Assembly (NCBI RefSeq): GCF_963678635.1
Contig: NC_087062.1
Span: forward strand, 69,288,223 to 69,352,222
Direction: 5' to 3'
DNA from: Symsagittifera roscoffensis
Taxonomy: Eukaryota > Xenacoelomorpha > Acoela > Convolutidae
DNA: 64,000 nucleotides
Below the pieces are notes generated by a model. The model made no database searches. It saw nothing but the letters and a program-made list of their open reading frames with translations, and was not told where the DNA came from. Positions 48,861 to 60,013 of this stretch are shown piece by piece (within the stretch, counting starts at the first letter, position 1; the number at the start of each line of letters is the position of its first letter). The translations under genes were made by a program, and so were the position numbers.

Positions 48861-49380
48861 ACAGCTGAAAGAATTTTTGAGTGATTTTAAAGGTTCTATC
48901 GGCCAACCAGAAATGTGATTTTTCCGGGATCATCACACAAATTATTCTCTCGTGGTCAATTGATTCACTGCCATGCTGTATAAAAGTGTCTACAAGTTGC
49001 AAGGGTGACATATATACATCTAGCTGCTTGCGTGTGCGTACAGCATTTCGAATTAGATTGCCTTCAGCTTTGATAGCAGAATGAGTGGACTTAATCTTCG
49101 TTACTGGCAAAACCGCCCTGGCAGTTGCAACAATCGGTGTAAACTTCTGGCTGACTCCTTCAAATTGCTTGATGACAGTTCGAGCATTTAATTTTCTTGC
49201 TGAATTTTCTTGGTTGTGCTTCCCAAACGTCTCGCTCAAATTGTTTTTTTAACTGTAATATCAGATGCTCGACATTTATGTTTGGTATTTTGAGCAAATC
49301 TTGTTCTGATAACTTTACTCTTCCGCTTGAAATACACTTCGTGTCCCGACGCTATGTGAATGTGTTTGTTTTTTGTTGAG
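48855..49380 (-). pseudogene. MULE N-terminal piece with DDE-1 motif
   Basis: The clearest copy: one 126-codon minus frame spans from the end of the FLYWCH finger ('FGKHNQENSARKLNARTVIK') to 'SPLQLVDTFIQHGSESIDHE' and 'SHFWLADRTFKITQKFFQL'. The latter is the MULE 'WLADGTFK..P..F.QL' motif with Gly replaced by Arg after the presumed catalytic Asp. Upstream, another frame shows the FLYWCH start ('SGHEVYFKRKSKV', then 'CRAS'). Confidence 0.8.
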
Positions 49381-49739
49381 AATCTTAAGTAGTTTGCTAA
49401 GCCTCATTTTTGCAAAGAATACTTTGATGAACCTTTTTTTTATCATTTTGATGCGTGCACTAATTGCAGAATAAACTTAGATGTGATAGCAGTTAAGATA
49501 AGGATTTCATGTAGCCTTAATTTTTGCGGTAAGTACTAAATCGAGTAGTTATTTATTGGGGATTTAATTTGTTTGGTAGTAAATTGACTGAATACTAATT
49601 TTTACGGAGTTAAGTTGGTTGTTAATTAATTGTACGATTTCGGGCATTTTAGCCTAGTTTTTCACAATGTAGATTACGAGGCCTAACTATCCTTTTAATT
49701 TTTGTTATACAATCAACAAAAAGGCTGGAAGTGTGTACA

Positions 49740-50100
49740 GCATTTCGAATCAGTTTGCTCTCAGTTTTCAGAGTAAAATGAATGTTTTGAGAGCAAAATA
49801 AGTGGATTTATTCCTTGTTACTGGCAAAACCGCCCTGGCAGTTGCAACAATCGGTGTAAACTTATGGCTGACTCCTTCAAATTGCCTGATGACAGTTCGA
49901 GCATTTGATTTTCTTGCTTAATTGTCTTGATTGTGCTCGCCACACGCCTCGCTCAAGTTGTTTTTTTTTCTGTAATAGCAGATGCTCGACATTTATGTTT
50001 GGTAATTTGAGCAAATCCAGTTCTGATATTTTTACTCGTCCGCTTGAAACACACTTCGTGTCCCGACGCTATGTGACTGTGTTTCTTTTTTGTTGAGAAT
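49740..50100 (-). pseudogene. Further FLYWCH region copy
   Basis: Repeats the 49080-49380 segment: FLYWCH remnants and the 'VATARAVL' linker, then stops. It shows that the N-terminal region was duplicated locally several times between 48.8 and 51.2 kb. Confidence 0.65.
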
Positions 50101-50389
50101 CTTAAGTAATTTGCTAAGCCTCGTTTTGCAAAGACTACTTTGATGAACTTTTTTTTTAAATCATTTTGAAGCGTGCACTAATTGCAGAATAAACTTAGGT
50201 GTGATAGCAGTTAAGATAAGGAGCTCATGTAGTATTAATTTTTGCGGTAAGTACTAAATCGAGTAGTTATTTAATTAGGGATTTAATTTATTTGGTAGTG
50301 ATTTGACTGAATAGTAGATTTTACAGAGTTAAGTTGGTTGTTAATTAATTGTACAAATTCGGGAGTTACGCCCTGGCAGTTGCAACAAT

Positions 50390-51245
50390 CGGTGGAAACG
50401 TCTTCTCAAAAAAAGTTGACGAAGATGGCTGTTTAGGTAGAATTAAAATTGGAATTTTCAACTACGAAGGAATGGAAGACTCGCCGATTTTTTGTTTGAA
50501 TGCAATAGAAGACAGCATTTTTAAAGCATTTTGTTTAGTGGGTCATTTTGAGACCCTGCTGACTGATTTTTCTCATAAAATCTGAGAGATGGAAAACAAA
50601 CAACCCAATAAATGCGCGCTGTGGATTTTTTTTTGGAATGACTGAAGAACAGCTTGCTCAAAGTTTTTAATAAACGTTTTTCAGGCCCGCAGTTTGGTAA
50701 CATCTAGAAAAACGTATCTTAATTTTTTCCGTATTTTTTTGAGAAAATAGGCGTAATTGCTAGGTGGTTCCATACCAGATAAATTAGTATGATTTGTTTG
50801 TGGCTGAAAGAACATTTTTGGAGTGATTTTAAAGGTTCTATCGGCCAACCAGAAATGTGATTTTTCCAAAACTTCAGCATTTCGGGATCACCACACAAAA
50901 TTATTCTCTCGTGATCAATTGATTCCCTATATAAAAGTGTCTACAAGTTGCAAGGGTGGCATATATACATCTAGCTGCTTGCGTGTGCGTACAGCATTTC
51001 GAATTAGATTGCCTTCAGCTTTGATAGCAAAATGAGTGGATTAAGTCTTTGTTACTGCAAAAGCCGCCCTGGCAGTTGCAACAAACGGCGTTAACTTCTG
51101 GCTGACCTCTTTAAACTGCTTGTTGACAGTTCAAGAATGTGATTTTCCTGCTGAATTGTCATGATTGTGCTCCCACTTGTCTCGATCAATTCATTATTTT
51201 CTGTAATAGCAGATGCTCGTCATTTATGTTTGGTAATTTGAGTAA
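50390..51245. repeat. Array fragment: unit middle plus N-terminal MULE piece
   Basis: 50400-50690 equals the unit segment found at about 33230-33500 and 39200-39500 and contains the open plus frame 'LGRIKIGIFNYEGMEDSPIF'. 50800-51240 on the minus strand has 'SHFWLADRTFKITPKMFF' and FLYWCH remnants again. Confidence 0.7.
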
Positions 51246-51249
51246 ATGT

Positions 51250-52168
51250 TAAATCGAGTTATTAAATTATTGTGGATTTAAATTGTTTGGTAGTGAATTG
51301 ACTGAGTAGTAAAATGTACGGTGTTAAGTTGGTTGTTAACTAATTGTACGATTTCGGGAATTTTGGCCTAAGTTTTTACAAGGTAGATTACGAGGTCAAA
51401 CTAATCTTTTAATTTTTGTTGCAGATTCTACAAAAAGGCTGGAAGTTCATGTAAAACGCTCAATTCTCATTGGCTAAGATTTCCCACCATTGAAAAATAA
51501 ATTAATATTTTTGTCCCGAAGACATATTTGTGCTTTTTTGGTTCTAAGTGAGCCCCAAAAAAACATAGTCATAGCGGCTTAGAACCAAAAAAGCATAATC
51601 ATGGCGGCTTTGAGGCATCTATGTTAATTTATTTTTCAATGGTGGGAATTCTTAGCCAATGATAACTGAGCGTTTTACATGAGCGTTTTAATCAAATTCA
51701 AAAAAAATTTACAAAACTATTTTCACTAGATTGCAATTTTACAGGGTTTTCCGGTCTTAAAAAAAACTTCATGGTATATCCGCTTGTAATATCCGCCTGT
51801 CGATCACTCGCTTAAATTTATGTTAAAAACGAAACTTTTTTTCGAAAAATGTTTAGATTTCGATTTAGATTTGACTTCCAACAACTATTGTTTTGAGCCA
51901 GTAAAATTTTCCCGGGCTGTTTTGTTTCTGCCCCTTAAATGCAGAAAAACTTTTTGGAACAAAAAGATCGTTTTTATTTATTGCCGTGGCCGGAAGCTTC
52001 TGTGATACTAGCGCAAGAGCCGGCTAGCTACTGTGAGAGGCAGTTTAAATAATCCAGTTACATTTGATTCATTGAGGTTCATATTACATCTCTGAATTCA
52101 CTATGCTTCTGATTTGGCTCAAAAAATGTGCGATTCAATTGTTTGGCTATCATATTCAGTAATTTATG
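51250..52168. repeat. Segmental duplication, copy 2 (with MITE)
   Basis: Second copy of 47950-48860, in the same orientation about 3.3 kb away. Confidence 0.85.
51448..51681. mobile_element. 233-bp MITE with long TIRs, copy 2
   Basis: Same element as at 48144. Here the outermost 15 bases of the two ends ('CATGTAAAACGCTCA' and its inverse) are identical. Confidence 0.75.
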
Positions 52169-52169
52169 C

Positions 52170-52414
52170 AATTAATGGGCGTTTAATGCCACTTCAACAT
52201 TCGACAGGCCTATTTTAAGCAGCAAAAAATTGGTAAGTCATTGTGAACAAAAGCTGTTTTACGCGCAGAATAATTAGTCAACAACTATTTTTTGGACTGT
52301 TTTATATAAACCGTCGTAAACTGCTGATTATTAAAAGAAATTAAATGTCCCATTTTTGAAAGTCTCTATCTTTATTAAAAAGCTGCTGCATGCTGATCAT
52401 CATTTTGATATCAA
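52170..52414. other. No feature seen
   Basis: Short AT-rich stretch after the duplication; nothing supportable. Confidence 0.3.
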
Positions 52415-52415
52415 A

Positions 52416-52488
52416 ATGAGGAGAACTTGGCGCCTGGAGACGTCTTCTATGCTCTTGATTTGCCTTTATGCTGTAGTTGTCAATGCCG
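52416..52488 (+). CDS. Possible signal-peptide first exon
   Basis: ATG opens 24 codons reading 'MRRTWRLETSSMLLICLYAV' then 'VVNA', with basic N-terminus, hydrophobic core and an Ala at a plausible cleavage site. A donor-like G|GTAACT follows in phase 1. No second exon is identified before the R1 repeat starts about 70 bases later. It is weak evidence for a secreted or membrane protein's first exon. Confidence 0.3.
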
Positions 52489-52555
52489 GTAACTTTATCA
52501 CTATTTCAACGTGTTTTGCCTTTGTTATGACAATATAAATATAGTATCTCATTAT

Positions 52556-53185
52556 TTTTGTTCTGACCGTAGAAAATGGGTAGTAACTTCGATATCGGTT
52601 GTTTTAGTTTATTCAATTTTTGTTTTCCACTCAAAATTAGGTACCACAAATAATCATTGAACTGCGTGTCAATTTCTTCTTTTAATTTCTTCTTGTTTTT
52701 TCGTCAAGAAGGATATAGAAGTCCAGGCTTATTATAGTGTCGCAGATTAATTGAAAGTAAGCCCTGGGTTTTTTATTCAGTGAACGTTCGCCTTGAATTT
52801 AGCCCTGAAAAATTTAGTAAATTAACATAACCAAACCTAATAGGGAGCATCCTAATAGGGAGCGTACACAGTTTGGCCTCGTAATGTAAGCTAATTTAGT
52901 AAGTTAAGTAAATAAGCGTAAGTTTTTTTTTCAAATTCAAAAATAATGTGCAAAGAAATTGAATTTGTTTATTTTTTTTGTTTTTTCTTTGTATAAGACA
53001 TTATCAAATAAAATTTTTTTCCAAAACGCCTCATTACTATGAACATTGAAAGTGTTTAAAATCCTTTCTTCGCTCAGATCCTTTCATCACAACTTGTACA
53101 AAATTGAAATATTTTTGAAAAGTAGTTCTTAGAGAATATGGTTGGAACATTCTGTGCTACTTTAACAGCAACCGGCTATCCTTTT
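52556..53185 (+). repeat. Dispersed repeat R1, copy E
   Basis: Longest R1 copy: 'TGTTCTGACCGTAGAAAATG', 'GTTTTAGTTTATTC', 'TTAGGTACCACAAATAATCA', 'CAGATCCTTTCATCACA' and 'TGTGCTACTTTAACAGCAAC' with 'CGGCTATCC'. The outer ends agree with copies A and B. Confidence 0.65.
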
Positions 53186-53228
53186 GTCACACTATCGATC
53201 AGCACTATCGATCAGCTGTCAGACTATC

Positions 53229-53263
53229 GAAGATTCGTACTTAGTGTATAAGTACGAATCTTC
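53229..53263. repeat. Perfect 15-bp stem-loop
   Basis: GAAGATTCGTACTTA, loop GTGTA, then TAAGTACGAATCTTC: a perfect 15-bp stem followed by 'TATTTTTT'. It directly follows two copies of 'ACTATCGATCAG' at about 53191-53216. Confidence 0.85.
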
Positions 53264-53399
53264 TATTTTTTACACGCTTTAAAAAAGTTAACTTTATTCG
53301 TACATAAAGCGTTCTTTAAAAGTGTGCCTTTATTTGGTGACCTTTTTTGCCGTAATCACAATCTGTAGCATTGGAAATTCCATGGCATCTGTTCTCTGC

Positions 53400-53520
53400 T
53401 TTCTTTGTGGCTAGTGATGTGATTCATCAGGCTGAGTGGTTTGTGTGTGAGAACAAAAATCTATAGGTTGCACTAAGTCGGAAATCGAATCCGAGATCTA
53501 GCCGCATTTGGTCAGTTTTC
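53400..53520 (+). mobile_element. SINE family A, degraded copy
   Basis: 'GGCTGAGTGG' (box A) and 'AATCGAATCCGAGATCTAGC' (box B) remain. Upstream lies the family flank 'GTAGCATTGGAAATTCCATG' also seen in the array arms. Confidence 0.6.
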
Positions 53521-53807
53521 CAAAAACCAGCTTTACAGGAAAAAATTAATTGCATTCCGAAGCAATTGCGATGTCGAAAAATAACAATTGTTGTATGATT
53601 TTGCTAATTTAAGTACTTTTTTAAAAACAAATTAATTAGAAAATTGCAACAGTTTTTCACTGAACTGAGTAACCCAATGTTTGACAGGACTCTTTTAATT
53701 ATTTAGAATTTGATTTTTCTTGATTGCGTCAAATGATGATTCGTGTGCGAATAAACAATTTTGTATTTTTTGCAATTAGTTTTCCAATTTTTTGCAATTA
53801 AACAAAT

Positions 53808-56188
53808 TTTCCAGCTTTTCAAACAATGAATTTCCAACGTTTTACAGAATCCTTTTTGAGAGATTTTTCAGTTGGTGTAAGTTGTTCTATATCAAACTCT
53901 GTTGCACCCCCTTTCTCTCCTCTCGGCTGTTTTTCTTTAACTCCTGTCTCAACTCGCAAGGCAAGATATTTGATGATAATTAAGCTCAAGATAACGATAA
54001 ATTATCCAAAATAGGCCTAGCACGGATAGAATATATACTAACAATTATTAAGTTTTAGGGTCAGCGAGTAACCTAACTAATTGCCTCTCGCAATCCAAAA
54101 TGACGGTACTATCCTATCAAATTATCCTTTCCTATTACAGAATTCCTAATTTCGTGCTTGCTCATGCACAAATGTTTCGACTATCCATCTGACATTCACC
54201 ATTCTCCTAGATCAATTCGAATTCAATTTAGTGAACGATTCGCCGCCTTAAGCTCAAAAATTGTTCTACATCTTGGAGGTTCTCCCGCACTCTCCAGTTC
54301 CTTACCTCTATTTACACTTAGTTTTTGTTAAAGTTTTACCTTTCACTATCAGTCCTGGCATCCGCTCACTGCAATCGTTCGCAAATGATCTATAACTCTA
54401 CCCCTTCCCCTGTCAGCACTGAGAAGAGCCTCATTCGGTTTGTTATAACAAGTTTGTCACGCTTGTAAATTATGGAGTATGGGGTAGGTGTATTAATTTG
54501 ACCCAAGCAAACAAATGACATACGGGTCTAATCAATTAATTCCTGACCTCCTTTAGTTCCTTACCTCCTTCAAGTTCTAGCCCCCGAGTTCAACTCAACC
54601 TCCAAACCTTTCTATGCTTGCTCAGAAAGCCTTCGGATTTCTAGATTTTAATTATAGCGTAAAAGTTTCCGTCCTCCCTGGGTAGGGAAAGACCTTTTTC
54701 TTGGGTAGCTAAATCGCTTCAAGCATCTACAATTCCCATCTGAGCTATATTCCAATCACAGCCTTCCAGCTCAAAGGGGGACGTTATTCGTCTATTAAGG
54801 ATCAATTTAAAATAAAAAGTCACATCAGCGGAGACCAATGTAGTTCCCGTTCAATCAATTTTTAGGAGACTTACTTCCCATGCCGCGCTCCTATTACGAT
54901 TACTGCCAGTTTTTTTCTGTGACTACTTCTCTTCGGTCTAATTGAGTTGCTGTTAAGAGCTTAACTGCATAGCTGAGCTCAACCCAAGGTTTATGAAAGC
55001 CACTTTATTTGATTCTACTGATCCAACATTATAGGCAAATGCCAGGATATTTCTTGAGGCCCGAAAGTTTTTAATAGTAAACCCTCTCAGGTACCTATCA
55101 TCCAGCCTTGACCCCACTAAAAGATCTCATTATTTTCTCAATAACATTTTTAAGGAGATATGTCACGTTCCCGTGTTAGTTCTGGGGTTTTCTTTGTAGT
55201 TTTGGTCCTAAACGCCAAAAGGTCACTTAATGTCGACCCGGGGTCAGTCTCTCATTTTCAGGTTTGAAATTTTATGAGGGTACTACTTATCGAGTTTTGT
55301 CTACAAACGATTAATATTTCACGAGTAATCACATTTCTAAGGTCCCTTATCACTTTTCCCGGGAATTGGCTACTAACATCAGAAGTGTTTGATTCACCAG
55401 GGTTCTTTTTCCGGCGGTGGGGACTAATATCTAATGCCGGTATAAAAATAGTCTGCCTTCGCTCCTTAATTGCATAAATTGTCTATTTCTGGTCTAAGCG
55501 GGTGCTTTTCGAGTTGCTAGTAGCTTCGGATCTAACTGTTGGATATGGTTCAATTTATAGAACATGATCTAACTTGCGACTACCTATCAAGCCTCCAAGT
55601 GTTAGCTTCCTACGATCTACTGGGGTCGAGAAATAACAATTGGAACTTAGCGGTGAGTTTGGTTACTTGGGGCATAAAACGGAAGGACATCCAGGGTGTC
55701 TGGGGTTCCATACTTAAGCTTTCCTCAACTACGTCTATAACAAGCCAGGTCTAAATTTTGGGGCCGTTCCAACCTCTAATTGCCGAAATGTGATAGGGGC
55801 ATTTACACTTCCTGTAACCGTTGCCACCAGCCCCAGGGGAGACCGAGGGGTCCGGGTTTATACATGCCCGGCTCAAGTCATCTCTGAAACCGCCCCTCTC
55901 AGTTTCATAGTCTTAGTCCCAGCAGTTCTCAAATTGGGGGTGTTCCGCCGATTTCGCGCGATATTTAAGTTCTGGCATCATAGCGACTTTTTTCTCCAAT
56001 TTTGTCTAGTCTAGGCAAAACTCATTAATTACTTGTCTACCTATCGCTTTGAGCATTCAATGATCAGCTACGTATTTTAATAAGAGTTACTAGACGCCAT
56101 AAAACTCCCAAGGTTATGTTCTTTCAGCCGATTTGGCCAAAGAGTTGGCCAAAGATCTTTTAGGATCACTTTCCAGCTTTTCAAACAA
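53808..56188. other. GC-richer block between 19-bp direct repeats
   Basis: Between two copies of 'TTTCCAGCTTTTCAAACAA' (53808-53826 and 56170-56188) lies about 2.3 kb that differs from its surroundings: fewer A/T runs and visibly higher GC (one 60-base line near 55800 has 35 G/C). I find no long ORF, known domain, TIR or terminal tail. The longest frames (67-74 codons) have no recognisable motif. Confidence 0.5.
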
Positions 56189-56189
56189 G

Positions 56190-58465
56190 GATCTTGCCCA
56201 AGGAAGATTGTGATTTTGTGGATAGTTTTTTTGACAATTTGAGAAAATTTCGCTCTTTGTTTTTCCATCTTTTCCCAATAATCATTTTGCTTCTTGCTGC
56301 TTTGCTGTTTTTAGTGATATTTTTAAAAAATTTGAGATCGATACAGTAATTGAAACAAATTCAAATGGTTATGGTAGCAGGCTTGGTAATGAGACTGAAT
56401 AATGCCATTAGACTGGTAACAATAAGCTACCTTTGAGATTATTCCATTCTATTTAAAAAATGTTTCAATCGAAAAAAATTGCAAAATGATGCTTAGAATT
56501 TGTAAGACGTCTTTTCAATTATCTGTCTTTAACTGGAAACCTTGAATGAGTAAAATAAATCATTTTAAGTTTTAGCCAAACAACCAATTTTGTATGTCAC
56601 AATGTCGAAATAGTCTGTGAGATGAAGGAAAATCATGGAAGGGAGAACCAATTTATCGCGCCCTCTGATGAACAATTAGCACATTTTCGATAAACTAAAA
56701 GTTCAGCTGAGAGAACATAACCTTGTGCGTTGCAAGGAGTATAGTAAAGCTTTTTAGTTGTATGTAGCTGGATTTTGACTGAACAATACGTTTAAAACAA
56801 AAACAATTAAATGAACACTCGAAATTATTCAATTACTTGAAGAACTAGTCACAACTTTAGCCAAATTTTTAAGATGTTAACCGAAATTGGTGATCCCTCA
56901 AATTAGAACTATGTAAGTTTGTTTAATAAAACAGAATATGCAAAAATTCAGAGCCCTTGGACCCTGCCTTGGGTATAAGATAACGGTTTCATGAAGTGTA
57001 AATAGCTCCAAAACAAATCAGGATCCAGTGGTCAAAATGGGCTCAAAATAGAATTGTAGCAGACCTCAAATTATGAAACGTCGCTATAAATCCATGGAGC
57101 CGAAACTTTGACATGTGGTAAGTAGTGACATCATGTATTATAAGTTGAGTCGAATTCGGTGATTGGACCGGAAGTTATTAGCACTTGGAAAAAAAATCCT
57201 TTTTCCCAGAAATAGGCAATTTACGCTAAAAAAATGGGTGAAAGCAAATTAATTTTATGACGGCAAGGGACACAAGAGACAAATCTTAAAAAAAGCCGCC
57301 CAATGAATGAAACCCCTCTTGCTACTCCTTCCGGCGCTAATAGTCCTTTTCCAGAGAAATTGATTACTGCCAATGAAAATGGGAAAACCTGGGGGTTACT
57401 AACGGAGTTTGCACAAAAATTGGTGGGCAGGACCTTCACGAGATTCTCACTCCAAATGTAGAAGGTGGACTTTGATGACACCGAGGTGACCTTCAAATGA
57501 CTTTCAGCCGTTTAGGACTAAATTTTAAAATAAATCAGGATTAACACCGGAAAGTGTCGTAATTCCCAGCCCCAGGCCTTTAAGATAGCTGTCGGTAACT
57601 TTTATTGTAATTGGGTGCAAGTTTGTCCAATGGGAAAAAATCAGTAGGTCAAACAATATAGCTTTCATATTGCAACTTCGAAGTAGTGGGTTATATTAGA
57701 GTGAAACTACTCAAACATTAGTTTGAATTTAGCTAAGCTAGTTGAGCTATAAAAAAATCAAATAGACCACAGAAAAGTAGTCCCAGAGAAAATTAGCAGT
57801 AAATTGAGTTTGGCATCAAAAGTTATAGCTCATAAACAGTATGATTGTGCGTAATACATTTTTTGCTCCCGGTAGGTGCAATATTAGAAGCTCAAAGGGC
57901 GATAGCCAGATCTGAAAAAGGCCTTTTTCTAGCCTTGTGAAGTATTCGGAGATACTTTAAGAATTTGGCATTGATAACTAATATCTTCTTGGAAAAACTC
58001 GGCTTAGGACTTTGTGCGTAGTACTAATCTCGTTTCTTTTTCAAACTTCTCCGCGAGTGTTTTGTTTCAGGAGGATTCTTGTTCATTTTCTTATGATAGA
58101 TAACAATTTTTATAGGCCATCAAGAATTAGAATATTGGATTAAGAGAAAGTTCCCCCCAAAAATTACGGATCAACCTTGACTCATCGCACTCAAAAAAAA
58201 ACGAGAAAACAAACAAATTTAAACCTCATTCACAGTTGACGACTCACACTTGATTTATCTGGACAAAAAATTCAACGTTGCTTGCCCACAGGGCAACCTA
58301 ACTTATTCTCTTAAACCACATCACGTGACTCAACCAACAGAATGGATTGTTACAAATTGGAACCTGATCTAAACTACATTTTATGATTGGATAAATTAGA
58401 TATTTTACCAATTTAAAGTATTTAATATTAACCAATCATGATCCATCTAACTAACAATCCACTTA
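56190..58465. other. Unassigned stretch upstream of the retroelement
   Basis: No family is recognised. A 53-codon plus frame at 57303-57461 ('MNETPLATPSGANSPF', then 'KTWGLLTEFAQKLVGRTF') has protein-like composition and continues open beyond its stop in places, so it may be a remnant of an element. Remaining sequence is non-coding as far as I can see. Confidence 0.35.
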
Positions 58466-58467
58466 TT

Positions 58468-58768
58468 TGTAAGTGCTGAAATTACTTGTAGTTTCAGCAC
58501 CAGAGAGATTTGAATTTAACTTAGAAACTAGTTGAACTCTCCCGAGTACTTCAGCAGCCGCAATAAACCAGTATACCCTAGATCTATTGAGCCTAGCAGA
58601 GACTAGTTAAACAACCTGAGACTAGATAGTATAAGAGTAAGATTAGGATCGGTATTAGACTAAGAAGTTGCACGAATCTATCCGGCCGAAAATAAGATAG
58701 CGTGACGAGCAGACGGTGTACCCTATCCGAAATTACTCTATGAGTTATACACTTCGGTCCTAACTCAT
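58468..58768 (+). mobile_element. Possible 5' LTR of the gypsy-like element
   Basis: Begins TGTAAGTGCTGAAA, has a perfect 9-bp hairpin (GTGCTGAAA / TTTCAGCAC, 58473-58500), a CAATAAA polyadenylation-like signal near 58560, and ends '...AACTCA'. Two bases later 'TGGTGCGACC' could be a tRNA primer site, since such sites start with TGG. No 3' LTR is in the window, so the boundaries are unproven. Confidence 0.3.
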
Positions 58769-58769
58769 C

Positions 58770-60013
58770 TGGTGCGACCATAAGTCTCGAACAAGACCTT
58801 AATAGCTTAGCATTAACCAATAATAGATTAGAATTTAGACAAAACATTTACAAAATGTTATACGACAATAATTTAATCGAAATGTCTCTACGACTCAATA
58901 GATCAGAGCCAATATTCCGAACGATAACAGAACTACCCGGAATTGGAAGAAGACCTCGAACCAGAGACGACATACGACAAAGCAGAAACTTACCATATAG
59001 TTATATGATAGTTCGGCAAAAGCCAGAACAAACTTTTGTATTTAGAATACTACTAGCAATGAATTTAGATTTTCATTTGCAAACGTAATTTTGAAGTCAA
59101 TCTTCAAAATCATTTCAGGCGCTAAACAAAATTATTAATATACAATAACGATTGATAAAAAGATCTCAGATCGTTTTCCAAAATTCTGCAGTAATATACA
59201 AAACATGTTTGAAAAATATTTATTGAAAAATCAAAATAAAAATTAGTAGCATGACAATAAATGATTAGTAATTATAAATCATCCTGTTGTTCCAGCTTCA
59301 TCGCCTAAACATAACAGCAATCATAAGCTCACTAATATCATAAAAATACTAAATCTATTCTTTACACAAATTTAAAACATTTTAAACTTCAATTCACTTA
59401 ATTTTAAAATCAGATCATCAAGGCTTATCCTTGGATCTTAAATCATTTTCTATTTAATTAAATTTAAAACTTGATCATCAAGGCCTATCCTTGGATCAAA
59501 AAGAACAACTTTGTTCTCCCCCACCCACTAAACGAGTGTCTAACGACCTCAAACGTCGATTCACTATCCAACCCTTTCTAAAAACCCAGGACTAATAGAA
59601 ATTTTTGAACAAAACTAATCATTCAAATTAGGATAAACAGTAAAGAACTTCGGTTATTCATCCTTCACTTGATCCCCCCTCTTACCAGACCCAGGATAAA
59701 TCTTAGACTTAGTAAGTTTAAAATAGTATCTAACGAACTACTCGCGTTCTAATTATACCTGAACCCTGTGGATCGATTTACTATTCTCCAACCCTGAACA
59801 CAATCACTACCCTTAAGTAAGATTAAGTAAGTTAACATCTTAGCTTATACTAGCCACGAGAAAGTATAAAATCATTCTTCGGAATCGATATACTTTTCTC
59901 CCCAACCCTGAACAAATAGACCCAGGTTAGGCTAACAAAAAAATCGTAAGGACTAACAGTTTAAGCAAATAGAAATCATTTAACAACCTTTTGCATCCGT
60001 CATCCTAAACCTT
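58770..60013 (+). other. Long putative leader of the retroelement
   Basis: About 1.2 kb upstream of the first retroelement ORF. It has a 77-codon ORF at 58855-59088 ('MLYDNNLIEMSLRLNRSEPI'), which I cannot identify. Near-identical short hairpins 'ATCAAGGCTTATCCTTGGAT' and 'ATCAAGGCCTATCCTTGGAT' sit about 60 bases apart (59416 and 59475), and 'CCAACCCTGAACA' recurs near 59790 and 59900. Confidence 0.4.

Noticed and set aside
53792-54014. Two overlapping ORFs at the left edge of the GC-richer block
   Set aside because: Each is about 60 codons with no recognisable domain, and they overlap in different frames.
58748-58775. Definite primer-binding site for a named tRNA
   Set aside because: The TGGTGCGACC sequence is suitably placed, but I cannot match it to a specific tRNA 3' end and no 3' LTR is available to fix the LTR boundary.
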